In this document: piece after piece, positions 58,315 to 64,000 of the stretch
Layout of the letters: every line of letters begins with the position of its first letter
How positions within the stretch are numbered: position 1 is the first letter of the stretch
Assembly: GCF_017549005.1 (NCBI RefSeq)
Contig: NZ_JAFYYT010000001.1
Location: forward strand, 62,001 to 126,000
Reading direction: 5' to 3'
DNA length: 64,000 bases
DNA from: Ruminococcus sp.
GTDB taxonomy: Bacteria > Bacillota > Clostridia > Oscillospirales > Ruminococcaceae
Program-made: the position numbers and the translations under genes
The notes under the pieces: model-generated
Seen by the model: only the letters and a program-made list of their open reading frames with translations
What the model was told of the DNA's origin: nothing
The model's database searches: none

Positions 58315-60615
58315 TCATCGGTTCGTTATGCGTCTCCTTTTTTTAGCTTCTCTGAATGCGTTATATGCTGTTATGTACTCACTCAGAGCTTTTTCTTTCT
58401 CCTGGATATTTACATTTTCGCCTCCGTATTCCGACCTGTCAAACAGCTGTGCGGTGTAGGATATATCAGCGCCTGTGCTTTCATGTACGAAATCACTGAC
58501 CTCCCTTGAGGTATTGGCTTCATCAATATCGTAGACCTTGCATATCCTGTGAACGATAGCTCTTACAGTATCGGCAGGCAGGCGTTTTTTACTCCTTAAG
58601 ATGAAGAATTTGTGTGAAAGCCACGGGTAAACAAGTGCAAACAGCAATGCTATAAGTGACCCAACAAGCATTATCATGCCCGCTCTTGAAAGCATATCCG
58701 TGGACGAGGTCTTCTTTTTGGTTATTATATTGTCGGAAACAGTCGGCTCGAAGCTGAGCCAGCCGTAACCTCTGAGGTAAAGCTCGGGGAAGCCGTGAGC
58801 GTCCTGCAGTGAGATACCGTAGGTCGTATTCGGCATATTCCCTCTCTCCAGCCTGTCTGACATATTGTAGCCCTCACAATACCGTGCAGGTATGCCTGCG
58901 GCTCTTGCAAGCAGAACCATTGAAGTTGCATACTCATAGCAGACGCCCGTTTTGGTAACAAACATGAAGTCCTCGGCGTTTTTGCCGCTGGTATCATATG
59001 TCAGGTCATAGGTATAGTCATTATTGTAGAAATACGACTCCAGAGCAAGAGCCTTGTCGTATTCCGACTCACAATCCTTTGTTATCTCGTCAGAAAGAGC
59101 CTTGATGCGCTTTCTGTTGCCATAATCGAGGAGATATTCAAGGTACTGGTCATAGCACTCATAATCCACCTCGAAGTAATTGTACAAGCGTACCTTGTCG
59201 GGATCAGTGCTGCCTGCCAGCTCGCGTCTCAGCACATCATAGGTGTCATCGAGGAGCTGTTTATAATCATATGTATCTATGTGATCTATAAATTCACGGT
59301 TTTTCGGACTGTAAAAGAAGGTATTCGCACTGTAATCGAACTCGAATCTTGCATTCGACGGGAAAGGCGTATTTACAGAGAGAACCGTACCGCCTATGAG
59401 CCTTGCAGTCTTGTTCTGCACAGAGCAGTCCGTCATAGTTATAGCTCCCTGAGGCACAGGAGCCATATCCGTGCCCTGAGGAAGTCCGATAAGTCCGTTC
59501 AGAAGGTAGAATACCACATGATTGACCTTCGGCTCGGCAAGTCCTTCGCTGAGATATCCGTTCAGACCGTACTTATCTGCAAAATCACTGTCAAGCCTTG
59601 CAGCTTCCATAAAAGCGTCGGCAAGTCCCATTTTAGTGCCTATATCAAAGGGAGTACCCTTTGACGCGCTGTAGTAATGGTCGTCGATATCCTGTATATT
59701 CCATTCGTCAGTCTCAAAATTGTAGGTTGAACGTGTGGCAGTCTTTATACGGAGCGGTTCCGCTGCCGCGACCTCATATACAAGTCTGTTACGTGACCTG
59801 TCCCTGAACTGGTCTCCGTTTGAAACGTTTCGGAAAACATTGAGCATGGCGTCCAGTCGGGATGTAAGCTCTTCAGCGGAGATGAGGTTTTCGAGGATAG
59901 TTCTGTCAGCCTCAACAGCAGGCTTCGGAACTATAGCCGAAATGACCGCAAATATCGCCGCATAGACCGCAATAGTCCTCCAGGACTTGCGCCTTCCTAC
60001 AAATATTGTATTTTCATCGTCCTTGAGCTGACGATAATACACCATTAGCAGTACATATCCTACAGAAAGCAGGATAATGTAAATCGTAGGCATTTTTTCA
60101 TATTCCTTGCCGTATATGGCAAATGGAATGATGAATATCAGGAAGTTCATAAATATCCTGTATCTTACTTTGGTAAAGTAGTAGATAACAGAAGCCATGA
60201 ACAGCATGAACAGCATATAGAACGCAAAAGCATACCATTTGTTGTAGTTCATGGAGTCCTGCGGAGTAAGGAACCATAGTCCCCATGTGATAGGATAGTT
60301 CACACTGCCTTTGTTAACAGCTCCGCGGAAGGCTTCACCTATCAGCAGGGACACTGCAAGATAAGCAAGACTGCCTAAAAGATGATGCTTTTGCATGAAA
60401 TCGAATACTCTGAACAGCAGCCAGCCTGCCGCAAGAGTAACAGCTCCCCACCGCAGCGAATAGAACGCAGCATGGATTTCTGTTTCTTCCCAATCGCTGT
60501 AGTGATACATGAGCGCAGCCATTATAAGGGCTGTATACCACAGAACAGGATCGATGACAGTCGAAAGAAGAAAATCCTTCAGACTTGTTTTTTTATTATT
60601 GGTCTCATTCATCAT
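58315..60615 (-). CDS. Membrane transglutaminase-like protein (TgpA type)
   Basis: A 766-residue protein. Six TM segments lie in residues 20-230, an extracytoplasmic region follows with a transglutaminase core (Cys559 in TGVCYEYATSM, His607 in DAHGFPELY, Glu623 in SFEPT), then one more TM (about 645-668) and a cytoplasmic tail. It has the layout of TgpA/DUF3488-type proteins, which occur with MoxR and DUF58 genes. It starts three bases after the DUF58 stop. The substrate is unknown; a role in wall or surface protein processing is inferred. Confidence 0.88.
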   Translation of the reverse strand: MMNETNNKKTSLKDFLLSTVIDPVLWYTALIMAALMYHYSDWEETEIHAAFYSLRWGAVTLAAGWLLFRVFDFMQKHHLLGSLAYLAVSLLIGEAFRGAVNKGSVNYPITWGLWFLTPQDSMNYNKWYAFAFYMLFMLFMASVIYYFTKVRYRIFMNFLIFIIPFAIYGKEYEKMPTIYIILLSVGYVLLMVYYRQLKDDENTIFVGRRKSWRTIAVYAAIFAVISAIVPKPAVEADRTILENLISAEELTSRLDAMLNVFRNVSNGDQFRDRSRNRLVYEVAAAEPLRIKTATRSTYNFETDEWNIQDIDDHYYSASKGTPFDIGTKMGLADAFMEAARLDSDFADKYGLNGYLSEGLAEPKVNHVVFYLLNGLIGLPQGTDMAPVPQGAITMTDCSVQNKTARLIGGTVLSVNTPFPSNARFEFDYSANTFFYSPKNREFIDHIDTYDYKQLLDDTYDVLRRELAGSTDPDKVRLYNYFEVDYECYDQYLEYLLDYGNRKRIKALSDEITKDCESEYDKALALESYFYNNDYTYDLTYDTSGKNAEDFMFVTKTGVCYEYATSMVLLARAAGIPARYCEGYNMSDRLERGNMPNTTYGISLQDAHGFPELYLRGYGWLSFEPTVSDNIITKKKTSSTDMLSRAGMIMLVGSLIALLFALVYPWLSHKFFILRSKKRLPADTVRAIVHRICKVYDIDEANTSREVSDFVHESTGADISYTAQLFDRSEYGGENVNIQEKEKALSEYITAYNAFREAKKRRRITNR

Positions 60616-61788
60616 TTATACCATTATAAAGTTATTATCCTCATCGAGATACCACAGCGGCGCCGAGGTAGAATTAACAGAGGCGACAGAAAGTCCGATA
60701 ATGCTGATATTGTCAGGATCACCGATCTGATCGGTGAGAGCGGAAAATCCTGCCCCTGCGTCGGTAGTTGCTATTACGCAGGCACATACATTGCTTCCTG
60801 CCTGTCTGATATCAACTCTTGTATCGGGGACTACCTTTACGGCAAGCACTTTCAGCAGGAGCTGATCGGGATAATCGGGATTATCAACACTTTCGCACAC
60901 AGTTGTGCCGTCAGGTGAGCGGTAAACGAAATTGCAGGCTATTCCCTGCCTGATAAGCAGATTCAGCAATCCGAACATCGCACGGATTATCTGTTCCTCT
61001 CCCCTTACGGCATTAACAGCAGGAACGGAGCTCCTGCGGAAAAGATCCAGCACAAGCACCGGCTGTACGGAGGCAGCTGCCTCGTCAAGTCTGACCATGA
61101 GCTTTTGCTTCTTTGATGAAAGCTTCCAGTTTATGCGTTTGAGCGGGTCGCCGTGAGAATACTCGCGGTGCTCATATCCGGGCGAAGTATTCGCCGAATA
61201 CATCATAGCCGTATCGTTTTCCTCGTCCTCGTCACTTGTGAGCACTATATTTGCGATGGAACGGAAAAGCTGGGAAGAAGCCTTTATTTCCGGTATCTGC
61301 GGAATAACTCCCACAGAAACAGGCTGCGGAAGCGGAGTGAGTATGGTAGTTCTCATAAATCCGAGAAATCCGCAGGAATATACGGCTTTTATGCCGACTT
61401 CGCCGTTTCCGCCGATAACAGCTTTGAGGTCGAAGGTGAAGCTCTTCTTCTCCTCGCTGAGCATCGTCAGTCTGCGATTTTTTATGTCCTGAGCAAAAAT
61501 TTCCGTTGCATAGGGGCATATTTCAACTATACCAAGCGGAAAAGAGCCTTTTTTGCGTATATTTACAGTAACGGTAAGAGTGCTTCCCTTAGGTACATAG
61601 GCGTCGCAGGTAAACGACACTTTGACCCTCTTTCTTGCATAGAGCATGAAGAAAAGGGAAACAAGCGGCGCAAACGCCACGAATGCAAGCAGGATAATTC
61701 CCATTTCACCGTCAATGTAGAATGTGAATATGTAAACAAGAAACGCAACGGCAATTACGCTTACGATACTTTTAATATGTTTTATCAT
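60616..61788 (-). CDS. DUF58 domain protein with N-terminal TM hairpin
   Basis: A 390-residue protein. Two TM segments in residues 8-50, a beta-rich middle and the DUF58 vWA-like signature GYEHREYSHGDPLKRINWKLSSK at about residues 205-230, then a vWA-like C-terminal part (VQPVLVLDLFRRS). DUF58 proteins act with MoxR ATPases in poorly understood membrane complexes. It overlaps moxR by four bases. Confidence 0.9.
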   Translation of the reverse strand: MIKHIKSIVSVIAVAFLVYIFTFYIDGEMGIILLAFVAFAPLVSLFFMLYARKRVKVSFTCDAYVPKGSTLTVTVNIRKKGSFPLGIVEICPYATEIFAQDIKNRRLTMLSEEKKSFTFDLKAVIGGNGEVGIKAVYSCGFLGFMRTTILTPLPQPVSVGVIPQIPEIKASSQLFRSIANIVLTSDEDEENDTAMMYSANTSPGYEHREYSHGDPLKRINWKLSSKKQKLMVRLDEAAASVQPVLVLDLFRRSSVPAVNAVRGEEQIIRAMFGLLNLLIRQGIACNFVYRSPDGTTVCESVDNPDYPDQLLLKVLAVKVVPDTRVDIRQAGSNVCACVIATTDAGAGFSALTDQIGDPDNISIIGLSVASVNSTSAPLWYLDEDNNFIMV

Positions 61789-62723
61789 CTTGTCATTGAG
61801 GGTACAGGACAGGTCCTGAGGAGGTTTGCAACATATGCTTCGCCTGTTCCGAATGCAGTTTTACCCTGAGGAGAAAGGATTATCCTGTGTGAGAGTACGG
61901 AAACAGCCGCATATTTCACATCATCGGGGGTAACATACTGCCTGTCATAAATGTAGGCGAACGCCTTTGCAGCCTTGAAAAGCGCTATACTTCCGCGGGG
62001 ACTGATTCCAAGTACGATATTTCTGTCCGAACGGGTTGAGGAAACGATATTTACTATATATTCCTTGATCTGATCGGTTACTCTCACATTCTTTACCTCC
62101 TCCTGCATAGCGATGATATCGTTTACGTGCATTACAGGCTCGGTAATATTTGCGATAGGGTTATATTTTTCTGTCCTGCCGAGTATCTCCATTTCCTCTT
62201 CCGTTGACGGATAGCCCATTGACAGCTTCATGAAGAAGCGGTCCATCTGAGCTTCGGGAAGATGGAACGTACCGTAGGTTTCTACAGGATTCTGTGTAGC
62301 CATTACCAGAAACGGTTTCGGGAGCTTGTGAGTAACGCCGTCAAGACTTATCTGACGCTCCTCCATAGCTTCGAGCAGAGCCGACTGTACCTTCGGCGAG
62401 GCACGGTTTATCTCATCGGCAAGGAGAAAGTTACACATTACAGCTCCGTCGCGGTAAACGAACTCTCCCTGCGAAGAATCAAGCATAGTAAAGCCTGCGA
62501 TATCGGAAGGCATTATATCGGGAGTAAGCTGGATACGATTGAATTTTCCGCCTATCGAACGGGAAAGAGCTGTTATCAGCTGAGTTTTTCCCACGCCGGG
62601 GACGTCCTCGAGCAATACGTGTCCTTCACAGAGAAGGGCGGCAATGAGCTTGACAACAGTGTCCTTTTTACCGACAATTACCTTACCCACCGTTCCTGCG
62701 AGCTTACTTATATTTGCATTCAT
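61785..62723 (-). CDS. MoxR family AAA+ ATPase
   Basis: A 312-residue AAA+ ATPase of the MoxR group. P-loop VPGVGKTQ at residues 41-48, Walker B LLADEINRA, sensor 1 ATQNPVE and sensor 2 GISPRGSIALFKAAKA. These act as chaperones activating vWA/DUF58 partners, encoded next in the operon. Its promoter lies about 45 bases upstream. First gene of moxR-DUF58-transglutaminase-C39/dockerin-prmA-unknown. Confidence 0.93.
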   Translation of the reverse strand: MNANISKLAGTVGKVIVGKKDTVVKLIAALLCEGHVLLEDVPGVGKTQLITALSRSIGGKFNRIQLTPDIMPSDIAGFTMLDSSQGEFVYRDGAVMCNFLLADEINRASPKVQSALLEAMEERQISLDGVTHKLPKPFLVMATQNPVETYGTFHLPEAQMDRFFMKLSMGYPSTEEEMEILGRTEKYNPIANITEPVMHVNDIIAMQEEVKNVRVTDQIKEYIVNIVSSTRSDRNIVLGISPRGSIALFKAAKAFAYIYDRQYVTPDDVKYAAVSVLSHRIILSPQGKTAFGTGEAYVANLLRTCPVPSMTR

Positions 62724-62766
62724 ACATCTTACCTCATTTTCTGAGTATTTTTATCCAGTTAAATCT

Positions 62767-62795
62767 ATTATAACATATTTTGTCAACGACTTCAA
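62767..62795 (-). promoter_or_regulatory. Promoter of the moxR operon
   Basis: Minus strand TTGAAG (62790-62795), 17 bases, TATAAT (62767-62772) preceded by TGT, an extended -10. A TTGACA also occurs but only 8 bases from the -10, so it is not the -35. Confidence 0.75.
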
Positions 62796-62810
62796 GTGAA
62801 AACGCAACGA

Positions 62811-62846
62811 AAAAAAGCTTGTATTATTGTAACATCCTACAATAAT
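62811..62846 (-). terminator. Second terminator after tsf
   Basis: A 15-bp stem GCTTGCATTATTGTA / TACAATAATACAAGC on the minus strand with a 6-base loop, followed by TTTTTTT. It is placed just before the moxR promoter and isolates it from tsf transcription. Confidence 0.85.
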
Positions 62847-62899
62847 GCAAGCCTGTCTATGTGGAATAATTGTCAATTTGATGTACTCTATTAATATTA

Positions 62900-62931
62900 A
62901 GAAAAAACAGCGGCAGAATACTCCGCCGCTG
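62900..62931 (-). terminator. First terminator after tsf
   Basis: An 8-bp GC-rich stem ACAGCGGC / GCCGCTGT with a 10-base loop, followed on the minus strand by TTTTTTC. Confidence 0.88.
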
Positions 62932-62947
62932 TACGTTAAAACTTTGA

Positions 62948-63865
62948 TTACTTGATCATCTTAGCGATCTCGTCAGCAAAATTCTCTTCCTTTTTCTCAA
63001 CGCCCTCGCCGCGCTCGTAACGAACAACGTCAACGACCTTGATAGAACCGCCGAGCTTCTTTGCCTCTGCGTCAACATAGCCCTGAACAGAGAGCTTGTC
63101 ATCCTTAACGAATGCCTGCTCGAGGAGGCAGTTCTCTGTGTAGTACTTGCCTACCTTGCCCTCAACGATCTTAGCGCGAACCTGCTCGGGCTTTGAAGCC
63201 ATCTTGGGATCCTCAGCCATCTGAGCCATCATGATCTCCTTCTCTTTCTCAAGTACCTCAGCAGGAACCTGCTCGCGGCAGAGATATGCTGCGTTAAGAG
63301 CAGCAGACTGCATAGCTACGTCCTTACCGATAACTGCTACCTGATCAGCAGAAAGGTCTGTATCCATCTTTACGAGAACACCGATGCTTCCGCCATTGTG
63401 GATATAAGAAGCAAGCTTGCCCTCGAGTCTTACGAAACGACGGATAACGATGTTCTCACGGATCTTCATGCCTGCGAGCTCTGTGAGAGCCTCGCCTACT
63501 GTGCAGCTGCCGCCGCTGATAGGCAATTCCTTGAGAGCCTCAACGTCAGCAGGATTCTTTTCGATTATTGTCTTTGCTACGTTAGCAACGAAGTTTCTGA
63601 TATCGTCTGTGTTAGCAGCAAAGTCTGTCTCTGTGTTTACTTCGAGGAGAACGCCTACATTGCCGTCAACAACAGCAGTAACTACGCCCTCGGCAGCAGC
63701 TCTGCCGCTCTTCTTTGCCTGTGTGGCAAGTCCTTTTTCTCTGAGGAACTCGATAGCCTTGTCCATATCGCCATCGTTCTCTTCGAGAGCCTTTTTACAG
63801 TCCATCATACCAACGCCTGTGGACTTCATAAGTTCTTTAATTTCTGCAACGGAAACCTTTCCCAT
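62948..63865 (-). CDS. tsf: Elongation factor Ts
   Basis: A 305-residue nucleotide exchange factor for EF-Tu. UBA-like N-terminus with EIKELMKSTGVGMMDCKKALEE, and the TDFAAN core interaction motif are intact, normal length. It follows rpsB after a hairpin terminator. In most Firmicutes pyrH and frr come directly next; here two terminators and a different operon follow. Confidence 0.97.
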   Translation of the reverse strand: MGKVSVAEIKELMKSTGVGMMDCKKALEENDGDMDKAIEFLREKGLATQAKKSGRAAAEGVVTAVVDGNVGVLLEVNTETDFAANTDDIRNFVANVAKTIIEKNPADVEALKELPISGGSCTVGEALTELAGMKIRENIVIRRFVRLEGKLASYIHNGGSIGVLVKMDTDLSADQVAVIGKDVAMQSAALNAAYLCREQVPAEVLEKEKEIMMAQMAEDPKMASKPEQVRAKIVEGKVGKYYTENCLLEQAFVKDDKLSVQGYVDAEAKKLGGSIKVVDVVRYERGEGVEKKEENFADEIAKMIK

Positions 63866-63900
63866 TGTGATTACCTCCTAATATATTTAGTAAATCCGCA

Positions 63901-63927
63901 AAAACCCGAAGTGTTAGTTCGGGTTTT
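63901..63927 (-). terminator. Hairpin between rpsB and tsf (partial terminator)
   Basis: A 10-bp perfect stem AAAACCCGAA / TTCGGGTTTT with a 7-base loop and a TTTTT tail on the minus strand. It lies between two genes normally cotranscribed, so it probably lowers tsf expression relative to rpsB. Confidence 0.8.
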
Positions 63928-63950
63928 TGATTGTTTTCAATGTTTTATGA

Positions 63951-64000
63951 TTATTCAGCGTCAGCCTCAGCTGTCTCAGCTTCCTCAGCAGGAGCCTCTG
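63951..64000 (-). CDS. rpsB: Ribosomal protein uS2, C-terminal end only (runs off the right edge)
   Basis: The last 15 codons read EAPAEEAETAEADAE followed by TAA, an acidic Ala/Glu-rich tail as found at the C-terminus of uS2 in related Firmicutes. Identification rests mainly on position directly upstream of tsf, its universal partner. Confidence 0.75.
   Translation of the reverse strand, partial: EAPAEEAETAEADAE

Noticed and set aside
62776-62789. TTGACA close to the moxR -10 as the -35 box
   Set aside because: It is only 8 bases from TATAAT; TTGAAG at 17 bases with an extended -10 fits better.

Overview
The window looks like a chromosomal segment of a cellulolytic Ruminococcus-type Firmicute (Oscillospiraceae). 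Support comes from two proteins with type I dockerins and Thr/Ser-rich linkers, a GH5 cellulase-like enzyme, a trimeric electron-bifurcating-type [FeFe] hydrogenase, PolC, MurT/GatD, Prp with an N-terminally extended L27, near-consensus sigma-A promoters and Shine-Dalgarno sites, and the standard genetic code. Almost all genes are on the minus strand, as on a leading-strand arm. I see no integrase, transposase, phage gene or CRISPR array.

Layout, left to right. 1-3.3 kb: 5' part of an EF-G-like GTPase, a SpoVB/MOP-type flippase, and an XRE regulator with a zinc ribbon. 3.3-11.3 kb (minus): a very large SF1 helicase with a transglutaminase-like N-terminus and a C-terminal REase/DUF3320 region, followed on the same transcript by murT and gatD (lipid II amidation). 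11.4-13.1 kb: a left-handed beta-helix protein and a divergent surface SGNH hydrolase. 13.1-23.7 kb: a complete histidine operon, transcribed hisZ-G-D-C-B-H-A-F-I-E. Four unrelated guest genes (phosphatase, PNPOx-like, DUF1648-like, ATPase) are interleaved in it, and a cysteine-rich CPCC domain is fused in frame to HisC.

23.7-35.4 kb (minus): the housekeeping cluster pyrH-frr-uppS-cdsA-dxr-rseP-rnz-ispG-polC. 35.7-37.0 kb (plus): two tandem tRNA-Ser genes behind a perfect sigma-A promoter, then a GH5 gene without a signal peptide. 37-39.6 kb: an ECF sigma factor and a membrane partner that is probably its anti-sigma factor. 39.8-42.9 kb: plsY, a MATE exporter, rubrerythrin and a small Cys-rich protein. 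43-47.2 kb: hydC-hydB-hydA.

47.6-49.8 kb (plus): a short DUF4250-like gene and a secreted repeat/dockerin protein behind a structured leader. 49.9-51.2 kb: mntP under a yybP-ykoY-type manganese riboswitch with its own terminator and promoter, and a GNAT acetyltransferase. 51.3-54.8 kb: yebC, mrnC and obg, and rplU-prp-rpmA with a candidate L21 leader. 54.9-62.8 kb: an operon read as moxR, DUF58, membrane transglutaminase, C39-like/dockerin protein, prmA and an unrecognised 400-residue protein. 62.9 kb to the end: tsf and the last codons of rpsB.

The points most worth following up are the helicase with a substituted nuclease motif upstream of murT-gatD, the CPCC-HisC fusion and guest genes in the his operon (which has no recognisable histidinol-phosphatase), the 12-bp dyad over the mntP promoter and riboswitch, two mutually exclusive hairpins between cdsA and dxr, a serine in the hydrogenase L1 motif, and the split of rpsB-tsf from pyrH-frr by about 27 kb.
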